A stretch of DNA of 64,000 nt, from the NCBI RefSeq assembly GCF_030819175.1, contig NZ_JAUTBJ010000002.1, positions 2,999,001-3,063,000 on the forward strand. The letters run 5' to 3'. Below, piece after piece: positions 53,266 through 61,707 of this stretch; positions within the stretch are counted from its first letter, which is position 1, and every line of letters starts with the position of its first letter. The notes beneath the pieces are model-generated. The model did not search any database. It saw only the letters and a list, made by a program, of their open reading frames with translations, and was not told the DNA's origin. The DNA is from Sphingomonas sp. SORGH_AS_0879. GTDB lineage: Bacteria; Pseudomonadota; Alphaproteobacteria; Sphingomonadales; Sphingomonadaceae. The translations under genes were made by a program, and so were the position numbers.

Positions 53266-53901
53266 TCAAGCGGCGACCATTTGCTCCCATCCGGCACGGA
53301 AGGCGTGCCATTCGTCCGCCCACATGCGGTGCGTCGTATCGACGAGATCGGGATGCTCCGCGGCCCAGCCGCTCGGCGTGTGCTGACGCGCCAGCATGCA
53401 GATATGAACGTGCGGCAGCGCGCGGCTCAATTCATCTCCGGGGGCATGGGCCACAACCACGCTGGTCAGGGACCGGCCGCAAGCGAGATGGATCGCGGCG
53501 TAACTGGTCGCCATGTCGAACAGGTCGTGGATCGGCTGGGTCACGGCACCGCGCATCGTCAGCACACCGGCGAGCAGGCGCTGATGCGGGCGGACGGCAC
53601 AATCATACTCGTCGAGCAGCGGCGCCAACGCCATGTCCCCGACACCCCGGGCGAGCACGAGCCGGTGCTGGCGGGCGGTCACCGGGATGCCGCAGGCGGT
53701 CGTGCGCGCGGTGCTGGTCGGCTCGACGGGTGCCATCTTCGCGCGGATCAGTGCGGTCGCGCTGTTCGCCTTCTGCTTCGCGCGGGGGCGTAGCAGGGCA
53801 TAGCCCAGTTCCTCGCATCCGGGCTCGCGCACGTCGAACAGCGTGTCCATCACCGCGCTCGGGCTCAGCCAGCCGGGCACAACGTTCGTCTTGGTCTTCA
53901 T
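53266..53901 (-). CDS. Unrecognised protein with an H-V-H segment
   Basis: 211 residues from ATG 53901; the open frame extends 17 codons further without support. The protein is rich in Ala, Arg and His, and contains 'LPHVHICMLARQHTPSGWAAEHPDLVDTTHRMWADEWHAF' near its end. No family is recognised. It lies downstream of three minus-strand genes that look plasmid-like, separated by 135 bp. The H-V-H segment recalls HUH-type nuclease motifs, but nothing else supports that reading. Confidence 0.55.
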   Translation of the reverse strand: MKTKTNVVPGWLSPSAVMDTLFDVREPGCEELGYALLRPRAKQKANSATALIRAKMAPVEPTSTARTTACGIPVTARQHRLVLARGVGDMALAPLLDEYDCAVRPHQRLLAGVLTMRGAVTQPIHDLFDMATSYAAIHLACGRSLTSVVVAHAPGDELSRALPHVHICMLARQHTPSGWAAEHPDLVDTTHRMWADEWHAFRAGWEQMVAA

Positions 53902-54036
53902 ATCATTTCCAGTCCGGCGGCGCGGGGCTGCTCGCGTCGCCTTCAGGTCCATTTCACCATCATGGTGCAGCCGACAGGCTATTCCCCTCCTTCCTTCTGG
54001 CCGATCGCATCGATCGGGGCGGCCCGAAATCCGTCA

Positions 54037-55032
54037 TTATCTTTCTGAACCGCGATCCATCGGACGCTGTGGCGGCGCTATATCGTCCGGCCCCTTGCTC
54101 CGGATATGGGGCGGAGGGCCCTTCGGCCTGCCTCGCGGGGCGGGCCCGGGCGGCACCTGCCGCTCGCCCTCCTTCTCTCGCTGTGGATCGACCCTGGTCA
54201 CAACGGGCGGATCAGGCGGTCGTCGATTGACGGGCTGGGTAGCGGGGTAATCGACAGAAGCGGGGGGAACAGCTTCGGGTGGCGATGTCCTTTCCGGCAC
54301 GGGCGGCCTGCCCGCAGGCTGGGCAGCTGGCATGTCGGCAGCGACGGGTTGTGACCGCGCATGATCCTCCGGCGGCCATATCGTTCTGACACCGTCGCCC
54401 GCTTCCGCCTTCGCGGCTTGTTGCTCGCGACGGGCCGCCTCCGCGCGTTGCAGCGCTGCCTGCTTGACGCGCTGCCGCTTGGCATCGGCCGCAGCCTGAT
54501 CGGCCCGGCGCTCCCGTTCGCGGACCAGCCAGTTCTGGAACTCCTCCTCACCAGCGAACAGCCGCATCAGCCGGTCGATCGATTTCGGTACACTGGACGC
54601 AATGCGCACCGCGTCGCCTTCAAAGATCAGCCGCCCCTCATCGCGTCCATGCCGCGTCAGCCATTGGCGAAGGCGTCCACGCACCCGCTCCTGATAATCC
54701 GGATGCGGCATCGTCGCGGGGGATGCCGCCTGCGTCGGAACATAGGTGATTGCAGGGTTGCGGTGTTTCTCCCTGGCAATCGCCGCCGCAACCTCATCCC
54801 ATGCGGCACCAACCTTTACTTCGATCCGGGCTACCCGCTGCCGTTCCGCCGCACGCTCGTCGTCGGAAGGCGAATGCTGCGCCACCCAGTCGAGATGCGC
54901 ATGTGCCGCCTCTAGCAGTGTATGGTCACCGGCGCGAGGCTTGGTCCGGCGGCCGGGCTCCGGCTCCAGCGTCGTGATCACCGCCTCCGCCCGCGATCGC
55001 GACGCGGCCACCACGACATCGGCGACGTCCAT
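54037..55032 (-). CDS. Unrecognised protein with coiled-coil and proline-rich tail
   Basis: 331 residues from ATG 55032. The first half has a compact region ('DYQERVRGRLRQWLTRHGRDEGRLIFEGDAVRIASSVPKSIDRLMRLFAGEEEFQNWLVRE'). It is followed by a long Arg/Ala/Gln-rich helix ('RADQAAADAKRQRVKQAALQRAEAARREQQAAKAEA') and a disordered Pro-rich C-terminus. Such architectures are common in plasmid mobilisation accessory proteins, but I cannot name a family. It is transcribed with the two genes upstream. Confidence 0.55.
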   Translation of the reverse strand: MDVADVVVAASRSRAEAVITTLEPEPGRRTKPRAGDHTLLEAAHAHLDWVAQHSPSDDERAAERQRVARIEVKVGAAWDEVAAAIAREKHRNPAITYVPTQAASPATMPHPDYQERVRGRLRQWLTRHGRDEGRLIFEGDAVRIASSVPKSIDRLMRLFAGEEEFQNWLVRERERRADQAAADAKRQRVKQAALQRAEAARREQQAAKAEAGDGVRTIWPPEDHARSQPVAADMPAAQPAGRPPVPERTSPPEAVPPASVDYPATQPVNRRPPDPPVVTRVDPQREKEGERQVPPGPAPRGRPKGPPPHIRSKGPDDIAPPQRPMDRGSER

Positions 55033-55053
55033 GTCATGGCGGCGCTGGATCAG

Positions 55054-55200
55054 TCAGCGGGACAATCGCTCATATCGCCGGGCAGCGGCAACCGCGTCGG
55101 GCTGGTCACCGATCAACGGCAGGATCAGCGTCATGTCCCTTGCCAGCACGTCGGTCGCAGCGGCCGCCTTCCTATCGCAGGCAGCAAGCTCATCGTCCAC
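55054..55200 (-). CDS. Small protein (48 residues) between two plasmid-like genes
   Basis: GTG 55200 overlaps the stop of the preceding gene (GTGGACGATGA), and the frame ends at TGA 55054-55056, 21 bp before the next start. The peptide begins VDDELAACDRKAAAATDVLA and is predicted to be helical ('DMTLILPLIGDQPDAVAAARRYERLSR'). The overlap and spacing support translational coupling. The family is unknown. Confidence 0.45.
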   Translation of the reverse strand: MDDELAACDRKAAAATDVLARDMTLILPLIGDQPDAVAAARRYERLSR

Positions 55201-56041
55201 GATCCGCCGCGCGTTGCGGGTGCTTATCGAACCAGGTCAGCCAGTCGAACGCCTCTTCGGGCGAAACATCCGCGACGATGACCTGCCGGTCCTTGAAGGG
55301 GCGTCCCTTAGCCGCCGCCTCGACTTCGGCTTCCCGTCGCGCTGCCTTCAGTCTTCGGCTCATTTCGCGCAGCCAAGGCGGACTTGTCGCAAATCCTGCC
55401 ACCCGATCATATCTTTCGACGTCAGCAGTCGACGCGGTGAGATGGTGGAGCTTGGGCGTGCGTTCGCATTGCTCGGCCGCAACGAACAACGACCGCTGGC
55501 GCCCGGGGCTGCCGGCGATGTTCGAGAATATGGCCCGGGCATTCATACCGCCCCGGATCACCTGCTCGTCGATCATGTCGATGACGAGGTTCTCGGCCAA
55601 ATTCGCCACCGCCTGATCGCGCCGGATATAATCGAGATGGCTGATGATCGTGACCTTCGCGCCGTCCCGCAGATAGTCGAAATGCTCACCCTCCGTGGCC
55701 TTGGCCTTGAAGCGGTGGTGGACCTTTCCGTCTCCGCTCGTCGGTATGTGCGTCTTGCTCATCGGCTTCATGTCGAAGTGCGCCACCCGGCCGCCACCGG
55801 TCTGGCGGCCACCTCGCCGGATCGGGCTGGGTCGGTGGAAATCGATGCCGACTGCCTTGGCAAGCGCATCCGCCTTGCGACGGGCTGGCGATTGTCCCGA
55901 CTCCGCCTCCGACTGGTGATTGCGTCCGCGACGGTACGACGCTCCCACCAGATCCCGATCGGCCTGCGCTTGACGCGCAAGCAGCGCACGCACATGATGC
56001 GCGAAGACGGGCTGTTCGTCGGGCAGGCCAGGACCGGTCAT
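55190..56041 (-). CDS. Unrecognised protein, possibly mobilisation/relaxase-related
   Basis: 283 residues from ATG 56041, with GAGG just upstream. The N-terminal third is basic and probably disordered. The central part reads 'KVHHRFKAKATEGEHFDYLRDGAKVTIISHLDYIRRDQAVANL' and 'RAIFSNIAGSPGRQRSLFVAAEQCERTP', which recalls plasmid-mobilisation proteins I have seen, with several His and Tyr residues. No complete relaxase motif set is visible. Together with the genes downstream it may be a remnant of an integrated plasmid. Confidence 0.5.
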   Translation of the reverse strand: MTGPGLPDEQPVFAHHVRALLARQAQADRDLVGASYRRGRNHQSEAESGQSPARRKADALAKAVGIDFHRPSPIRRGGRQTGGGRVAHFDMKPMSKTHIPTSGDGKVHHRFKAKATEGEHFDYLRDGAKVTIISHLDYIRRDQAVANLAENLVIDMIDEQVIRGGMNARAIFSNIAGSPGRQRSLFVAAEQCERTPKLHHLTASTADVERYDRVAGFATSPPWLREMSRRLKAARREAEVEAAAKGRPFKDRQVIVADVSPEEAFDWLTWFDKHPQRAADRGR

Positions 56042-56255
56042 GCCTCATAGTGTCCGGCATCGGCACGGCGCCGACAAGTACCCCCTCCCGCCTTCCGGAA
56101 GCCGCGTGCGGCTGGAGGACACCGCGATCGGTCGCTCATGAACGAGCGCGCGAACCAGCAAATCGGCGGCCCAGCCGCCGGTTTGCGTTGTTACGCCTAA
56201 ATTTCCTCCTACTCGGTTATACAGGGCAGGCGCTTTTCGATCAGATCACCTGTCT

Positions 56256-56957
56256 TTATAGACGCACGCCCAAACCGATCCCGAACACCAGCGGGTCCAG
56301 GGATACGTTGACCCGCTGACGGCCCAGCGCGGCGTTGTCGAGGCGGGCGGTGGTGTCGATATCGATGTACTTGATGTCGAGGTTCAGGAAGACCCGGCGG
56401 GTGATATCCATATCGACGCCCGCCTGTGCCGCCCAGCCGATGCTGTCCTTCAGGTGCACCTTGGTCGGCCCCACCGCCGCTTGCAAGCCGTCTGAGGCCG
56501 ACTCGTTCCAGAAGATCGTATAGTTGACGCCTGCACCGACATAGGGACGGACATGGCGTGTCGGCATGAAATGATATTGGGCCGTGAGCGTCGGCGGCAG
56601 GACCCAGGTGGAGGCAAGCTTGCCGATGCTGCCGGTCGTGCCTCGCACCCCGCTGACGGAATGCTTGGTGGTCGAGGCGATCAGCTCGAAGCCGAGATGG
56701 TTCGTCGCCATATAGGTCGCGTCGACTTCGGGCATGATGCGGTTGTCGACCTTCACCGTTTCGCCGGGAAAGGCGGGGAGGATGCTGCCGGATCGCTCGT
56801 TCGGGGCAACCAGGATGGCACGGGCGCGGAGCAGGACGTCACCCGCACGCACCCCGACCCGGGGCTGTGCATCGGTTCGATCCTCGGCCGAAGCCGATGC
56901 GCTTATACCCGTCGCGGCGAGCGCAAGCAGGATGGCGGCGGTTCGGATGGCAGTCAT
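56256..56957 (-). CDS. ompW: OmpW-family outer-membrane protein
   Basis: 233 residues from ATG 56957 with a clear signal peptide ('AAILLALAATGISASASAE'). OmpW features are 'VRAGDVLLRARAILVAPNERSG', 'VDATYMATNHLGFELIASTTKHSV', 'LPPTLTAQYHFMP', 'RPYVGAGVNYTIFW' and 'DITRRVFLNLDIKYIDIDT', ending in strand 'FGIGLGVRL'. It is an eight-stranded outer-membrane barrel that may pass small hydrophobic compounds. The gene stands alone. Confidence 0.93.
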   Translation of the reverse strand: MTAIRTAAILLALAATGISASASAEDRTDAQPRVGVRAGDVLLRARAILVAPNERSGSILPAFPGETVKVDNRIMPEVDATYMATNHLGFELIASTTKHSVSGVRGTTGSIGKLASTWVLPPTLTAQYHFMPTRHVRPYVGAGVNYTIFWNESASDGLQAAVGPTKVHLKDSIGWAAQAGVDMDITRRVFLNLDIKYIDIDTTARLDNAALGRQRVNVSLDPLVFGIGLGVRL

Positions 56958-57086
56958 TTCTCGTCTCCTGTGTCGGTACAGGAGGACCGATTAGGAGCCG
57001 GCCGCCCCGACCGCCTTGACCATCGACAAAGACTGGTTTGACAGCGGTCAAAGGTGATCCTCCCCCGTTTCGCCGGACACGCTGGG

Positions 57087-57200
57087 TTAGCCGGTCATGC
57101 GTTGCTCGGCTTGTTTGCGCGTAAGGTACCCGACGACCGAGCGCATGCGGTGCGGGATTTCGATGCCGATGACGACGCCGTCAGGTGTGATACCATGCAT
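57087..57200 (-). CDS. Small hypothetical protein (37 residues)
   Basis: ATG at 57200-57198 has a GGAGGG ribosome binding site 5 nt upstream, and the frame ends at TAA 57087. The peptide starts MHGITPDGVVIGIEIPHR and has a basic end ('YLTRKQAEQRMTG'). It lies alone between ompW and the quinone oxidoreductase gene. Its composition is protein-like and the start context is good, but I know no family. Confidence 0.45.
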   Translation of the reverse strand: MHGITPDGVVIGIEIPHRMRSVVGYLTRKQAEQRMTG

Positions 57201-57462
57201 GTGGGCCCTCCGGGCAGGTGGAACCGGAAGGCGCTTCGCGAGCGGACAGGACTGTGACGGGACGGCACTCCCTCAGGCTCCTATCAAGTCACGTCTCGCG
57301 ACGCCCCGGCTGCACGTACCTTCTCACAGTCGTGGCAATTGGCGGTGCGGCTCATCGAGGGTACGGCGCGGATTGCTGACAGGTATCTTCGGTGTCTGTC
57401 AAACAGGGCAACGATCACCACGCCCCAAGGGATACTGAATGGAGCACATGGCCTGCCCGATC
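57201..57462. other. Non-coding stretch between the small gene and the quinone oxidoreductase
   Basis: No open frame with a convincing start was found here, and no clear hairpin terminator or tRNA is visible. Confidence 0.4.
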
Positions 57463-58422
57463 CTATGGAAGCAGGACGATCTTGCCCGCAAAGTTGCGAT
57501 CCTCCAGCAATCGGTGGGCTTCGGCGCCTTCATGCAACGGAAAGGCCGTGGTCGACGGCGCGGTGATCGTGCCGTTGCGCAAGGCTGCGAACAGCCGATC
57601 GACACGGCTTTGCCGGCCTTCGGTGCCGTTCAGATAGGTCCACAGGTCACCCCCGACGACGCTCTTGGAACCCTCCATCAACAGGAGCGGATCGATCGTC
57701 GGCGGGGTTCCACCGGCCTTGCCGAAGATCACCGCACGGCCGCCGGGACGCAGGGCCGCGATGCTGTCCTGTAACGTGGTCCCGATCGAGTCATAGACCA
57801 CATCCACCCCGCCCCCCGTCGCCTGTCTTACCTGCGATACCCAATCCTCATAGCCATAAACGGCGCTCGCCCCGTTCGACCGTGCCTGTTCGCGCTTGGC
57901 CGGGGTGGAGGCCAGCGCATGAACCTCGGCACCCAGCGCATGGGCCATCTGGACCAGGAGCCGCCCGACGCCCCCCGATGCGGCCTGCACCAGCACCCGG
58001 TCGCCAGCGGACAGCCGCCCGCTATCCTCGACCAGATACTGCGCCGTCACGCCTTGCAGCAGCAGCGCGGCAGCGGTGCGATCATCGATATCGTCGGGCA
58101 GCGCCACCAGGCGATCGGCAGGTGCGCGGACCCGTTCGGCATGGGCGCGCGGCACGTCGAGAAACCCGACCCGCTGCCCGACCCGCCAGCGATTGACGTC
58201 CCGGCCAACCGCGACGACACGCCCCGCCCCTTCATAGCCGCCGATCCAGGGCGCGTCGCCCTCCAGGACATAGACGCCCTGTCGGCGATAGATGTCGGCG
58301 AAGTTCAGGCCGACCGCAGAGGTTTGCACCAGCACCGACATCGCATCCAACGCCATATCCGGCAGGATGTCGTACCGCAGCACATCGGCCTCGCCGAACC
58401 GATCGAAGACCAACGCCTTCAT
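57463..58422 (-). CDS. NADPH:quinone oxidoreductase (zeta-crystallin-like MDR)
   Basis: 319 residues from ATG 58422. The N-terminal GroES-like domain reads 'MKALVFDRFGEADVLRY' and 'GLNFADIYRRQGVY'. The NADPH fold has 'VLVQAASGGVGRLLVQMA', followed by 'ASTPAKREQA' and 'VVYDSIGTTLQDSIAALRPGGRAVIFGKAGG'. Zinc ligands are absent, as in quinone oxidoreductases. It reduces quinones or reactive enones. It is divergent from a LysR gene 104 bp away that probably controls it. Confidence 0.9.
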   Translation of the reverse strand: MKALVFDRFGEADVLRYDILPDMALDAMSVLVQTSAVGLNFADIYRRQGVYVLEGDAPWIGGYEGAGRVVAVGRDVNRWRVGQRVGFLDVPRAHAERVRAPADRLVALPDDIDDRTAAALLLQGVTAQYLVEDSGRLSAGDRVLVQAASGGVGRLLVQMAHALGAEVHALASTPAKREQARSNGASAVYGYEDWVSQVRQATGGGVDVVYDSIGTTLQDSIAALRPGGRAVIFGKAGGTPPTIDPLLLMEGSKSVVGGDLWTYLNGTEGRQSRVDRLFAALRNGTITAPSTTAFPLHEGAEAHRLLEDRNFAGKIVLLP

Positions 58423-58526
58423 CGCGTATAATCCTTATTCTGGTTGGTAATGGCCATGAGATGCCAACTGGATCGCTAGCAAAAAAGCCGTTTACAATGC
58501 GGTGTCTTCAAACCAGGGGGTTTGCA

Positions 58527-59441
58527 ATGGACCGCTTGACCAGCATGACGATCTTCGTATCGGTCGTCGATCTCGGCAGTTTCACCGCAGCGGCCAGGGC
58601 CCATGCCCTATCGGCGACGATGGTGGCCAAGCATGTCAACGCGCTGGAAGCCCGGCTCGATACGCGCCTGTTGCACCGGACGACGCGGCGTCTGTCGCCG
58701 ACCGAGGCGGGGCGACGCTTCGCCGAGTCCTGCCGCCGCGTCCTGGCCGATGTCGCGGTCGCCGAAGCCGTGGGAGCAGAGGTGGCGCGAACGCCGGTCG
58801 GTCGGCTTCGCATCGCGGCGCCTGTCGCATTCGGTTCGGAACGGGTCGCGCCGTTGCTGGCGACCTATCTCGACCGCTTTCCCGATATGCAGGCGGAACT
58901 TGTGCTGGGCGACCGCAAGGTCGACCTGATCGAGGAGGGGTTCGACCTGGCCTTTCGGATCGGTGCGCTCGAGGACGATTGGCTTGTCGCGCATCCGCTC
59001 GCGCCCTATCGGTTGATGCTCGCCGCCGCGCCGTCCTATCTGGCGCGCCATGGCCACCCGGAGACGCCCGCCGACTTACGCGAACACCGGCTGATCGGCT
59101 TCGCGCAATTCGGTGCCGATGAGTGCTGGACGCTCATTGGTCGCGACGGAGAGCATGTCGTGCCGCTGCCGTCGCCGCGCCTTCGCATCAATCATGCGGC
59201 GGCCCTTCGGCAAGCCGCGATTGCTGGCTACGGCATCATCCTGCAATCCAGCGTGACCCTGGACGGCGATCTGGCATCGGGACGTCTGGTGCCGGTCCTG
59301 CCCGATTACGCGCCGGAGCAGCGCCCGCTGACGCTGGTGCGTCTTCCGGACCGGCGCATGACCGCGGGCCTGCGTGCATTTGTCGATATGGCGGTTTCGG
59401 CATTCGGCGACGGCGGGCGTCCTGCCTCGGCTACGGTGTGA
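58527..59441 (+). CDS. LysR-family transcriptional regulator
   Basis: 304 residues from ATG 58527 with AGGGGG upstream; the longer frame from 58461 has no support. The winged helix is 'MTIFVSVVDLGSFTAAARAHALSATMVAKHVNALEARLDTRLLHRTTRRLSPTEAG' and the effector domain 'GRLRIAAPVAFGSERVAPLLATYLDRFPDMQAELVLGDRKVDLIEEGFDLAFRIG'. It belongs to the CrgA-like group common beside oxidoreductases. The intergenic region holds ATAA-TCC-TTAT and other T/A half-sites suitable for LysR binding. Its probable target is the divergent quinone oxidoreductase. Confidence 0.92.
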   Translation: MDRLTSMTIFVSVVDLGSFTAAARAHALSATMVAKHVNALEARLDTRLLHRTTRRLSPTEAGRRFAESCRRVLADVAVAEAVGAEVARTPVGRLRIAAPVAFGSERVAPLLATYLDRFPDMQAELVLGDRKVDLIEEGFDLAFRIGALEDDWLVAHPLAPYRLMLAAAPSYLARHGHPETPADLREHRLIGFAQFGADECWTLIGRDGEHVVPLPSPRLRINHAAALRQAAIAGYGIILQSSVTLDGDLASGRLVPVLPDYAPEQRPLTLVRLPDRRMTAGLRAFVDMAVSAFGDGGRPASATV

Positions 59442-59536
59442 CCATGTTCGCTGACCCGTGGAGCGTCCCGAAAGCAAACCAAATCACCCGCATGATCGAC
59501 AAAGGCAAGACCTGACGACGTGTCGGCACCAGACGT

Positions 59537-60058
59537 TTAGTCGAATTTCTCATCGTCGCTGAGCAGCGAGCGGATCGCCACGGCGCCGTCCGGGGCGAGG
59601 CGATAACTGCGCCGTCCGGTCTGGATGCTGTGGGCCGGGATCCCCATCATGCGCAAGGCGCACCGCAGATGGCATATATAGACTTTGACCGCCTTGATGT
59701 CGGTCGTGCGGATAGCGGCCGCACGCACCAGTTCTTCGCAAGCGACATACACGCCAGGCTCATCGAGCAGGCGCAGAAGGACGGCGGCACCGTTACGCCC
59801 GATACGGGGCTGCAAGGCAACCAGGCGTTCCATGGCAGCGCTACGCCGCCGATCCTGTTCAATCGTCTTCGACACGGCCGGCGGGTGGGAGGCGAACATC
59901 GATCTCGGCAACGCGGAACGTCTCGGGCGGAGAGATGGGCCAGGCCGTTCGTCGAGCCGGTTCAGCAGCGCGCGCGCAGTCGCCAAAGCCTCAAGCCCCG
60001 TCTCGATCAGCGTGGTCAATTCCCGATAGTCTTCGAAACCCGCTTGATCCTGAACCAT
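59537..60058 (-). CDS. Winged-helix (OmpR/PhoB C-terminal-like) DNA-binding protein at the SapC locus
   Basis: 173 residues from ATG 60058; upstream in-frame ATGs exist but lack family support. The C-terminal part 'RNGAAVLLRLLDEPGVYVACEELVRAAAIRTTDIKAVKVYICHLRCALRMMGIPAHSIQTGRRSYRLAP' is a trans_reg_C type winged helix without a receiver domain. It is the last gene of the minus-strand sapC cluster and probably regulates it, although the target is inferred from position only. Confidence 0.7.
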   Translation of the reverse strand: MVQDQAGFEDYRELTTLIETGLEALATARALLNRLDERPGPSLRPRRSALPRSMFASHPPAVSKTIEQDRRRSAAMERLVALQPRIGRNGAAVLLRLLDEPGVYVACEELVRAAAIRTTDIKAVKVYICHLRCALRMMGIPAHSIQTGRRSYRLAPDGAVAIRSLLSDDEKFD

Positions 60059-60136
60059 GATCTCACTCTTCCTCCTTCTCCGCCCGTTCATGATCCGGGG
60101 ATCGCGAGGCATACTGTTGCGATCCCCGGAATTGCC

Positions 60137-60892
60137 TCAGCGCGACGGTTCGTCGGCGAACAGCGCGCCGATACGACGCAGGGAGAAGAGGTGCGCGAAG
60201 ATCAGCGCCAATGCGCCGGACTGGACCAGCTTGCGGTACTGATCGCCACGCAGGCTTTTGAGCTTGTCTTCCGACACCATCTGGAAGCCCCGCAGGATGC
60301 GCGGCGTGCCGTCCTCGCCCGCCACGCTAGCCTCCGCCTCGATCAACAGGTCAAGTTCGCGCAGTTCGCCCACGAAACTCTCGGTGCGCCGGATCGCCGC
60401 TTCGAACTGCTCGCAAAAGGCGAGGATGGCGCGGGCATGGTCGGTGGGTTCGTCCCCGGCGAACAAATTGCCCACTTCGCCCTCGACCAGTCGGCCGCTT
60501 TCGCTGTCGAAGCACAGGGTCAGGTCGGTCGCCTTGTCATCCAGCCTGGCGAGCAGGAAGGGATAGCGGCGAACATAGGCGGGGACATAGCGCTCCGCCT
60601 GCCAATGCCCTTCATGACCGACATGACGGTTCTTGCCGCCCGGCATACCGGTCATGACCACCGGCATCGGGTTCTCACCGCTGGAGAAGACGATCGGATA
60701 ATCCGCCTGGGCCGGAATGAATTCATCCGTGGTCAGTACGATCGCGGGACTGTCGGCAGCGAAGCCGAAATCGGGCGTGGACTGTTCCTCGAAGATCAGG
60801 GTGCCGTGAAGCTGGCTCATCAAAGGGGTCACCGCCTTGTAGAATTGCGGCAAGGTCTGGGTATGGGTCTGTTCAGGATTCTGGTCTGTCAT
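60137..60892 (-). CDS. SapC-family protein, copy 1
   Basis: 251 residues from ATG 60892. The SapC family pattern is clear: 'EFIPAQADYPIVFSSG', 'YVPAYVRRYPFLLARL', 'DLTLCFDSES' and a C-terminal 'LIFAHLFSLRRIGALF'. Members accompany surface or S-layer-like secreted proteins. Here the neighbour upstream is a second SapC protein, and beyond it a filamentous-haemagglutinin-like protein. The precise role is unknown. Confidence 0.9.
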   Translation of the reverse strand: MTDQNPEQTHTQTLPQFYKAVTPLMSQLHGTLIFEEQSTPDFGFAADSPAIVLTTDEFIPAQADYPIVFSSGENPMPVVMTGMPGGKNRHVGHEGHWQAERYVPAYVRRYPFLLARLDDKATDLTLCFDSESGRLVEGEVGNLFAGDEPTDHARAILAFCEQFEAAIRRTESFVGELRELDLLIEAEASVAGEDGTPRILRGFQMVSEDKLKSLRGDQYRKLVQSGALALIFAHLFSLRRIGALFADEPSR

Positions 60893-60937
60893 GTCATTCG
60901 CTTCGCTTGAACGGTCGGGAGGGTCGGAAACGAGGGC

Positions 60938-61693
60938 TCAGCCCTCGTCCGCCGGGTCGGAGGTCGGAGCCGGAAAGGCCTGCCCCAGATGACGCAGCGA
61001 GAAGAGGTGGGCGAAGATCGCCCCCTGTGCGCCCGTGCTCATGAGCTTGCGCAGCGGCTCGGCCCGCAACTGGCGCAGCCGCTCTTCATCCACCATGCTA
61101 TAGCCCGGAACGGCGATCCGCCCTCCCGCGCCGTCATCGAGCCGCAGATCGACCAACAGGTCGAGTTCGGCCAGTTCTTCCATGAAGCCGCGCGTGCGGC
61201 GCACCGCCGCCTCGAAGCTCTGGCAGAATTCGAGGATCTGGCGGGTCGTCTCGCTGGGATTGTCGTCTTCGCCGAACAGATTGCCCTCGTCGCGATCGCT
61301 CAGCCAGGGGCAGGCACCATCGAAGCACAGGCTCATCTCGTCCAGTTCGGGGTCGAGCCGGGCGAGCAGGAAGGGGTAGCGGCGGACATAGGCCGGGACA
61401 TAGGCTCCCGGACGCCACGCGCCCTGGGCGTCGACGAACTGGTTGCGCTGGCTGCCGGGCTGGCCGGTCAGCACCATCGGCCTCGGGGCATCCCCACCGC
61501 CGAAGACGATCGGATAATGCATGACGGCGGACGGAAACTCGTCGATCGTCAGGTCGATCGTGTCCGCCCGCCCGGCAAAACCGTAATCCGGCGTCTCGGG
61601 CGCGTCATAGGCCAGATGGCGATGCAGCCGGCTGATCAGCGGCGTAACGAAGCGGTAGAAGCGCGGCAGGGGCGCGCTGGGCATCGGTGTCAT
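60938..61693 (-). CDS. SapC-family protein, copy 2
   Basis: 251 residues from ATG 61693 (AAGGCGAG upstream); a TTG at 61711 overlapping the IalB stop is less likely. Motifs parallel those of copy 1: 'EFPSAVMHYPIVFGGG', 'YVPAYVRRYPFLLARL', 'MSLCFDGACPWL', 'AIFAHLFSLRHLGQAF'. The two copies are clearly homologous but well diverged, so this is an old tandem duplication rather than a recent one. Confidence 0.9.
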   Translation of the reverse strand: MTPMPSAPLPRFYRFVTPLISRLHRHLAYDAPETPDYGFAGRADTIDLTIDEFPSAVMHYPIVFGGGDAPRPMVLTGQPGSQRNQFVDAQGAWRPGAYVPAYVRRYPFLLARLDPELDEMSLCFDGACPWLSDRDEGNLFGEDDNPSETTRQILEFCQSFEAAVRRTRGFMEELAELDLLVDLRLDDGAGGRIAVPGYSMVDEERLRQLRAEPLRKLMSTGAQGAIFAHLFSLRHLGQAFPAPTSDPADEG

Positions 61694-61707
61694 GGACGTT
61701 CTCGCCT

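Noticed and set aside
53777..53801. H-V-H segment as an HUH endonuclease motif
   Set aside because: Only one short match, without the catalytic Tyr context or other relaxase/Rep motifs.
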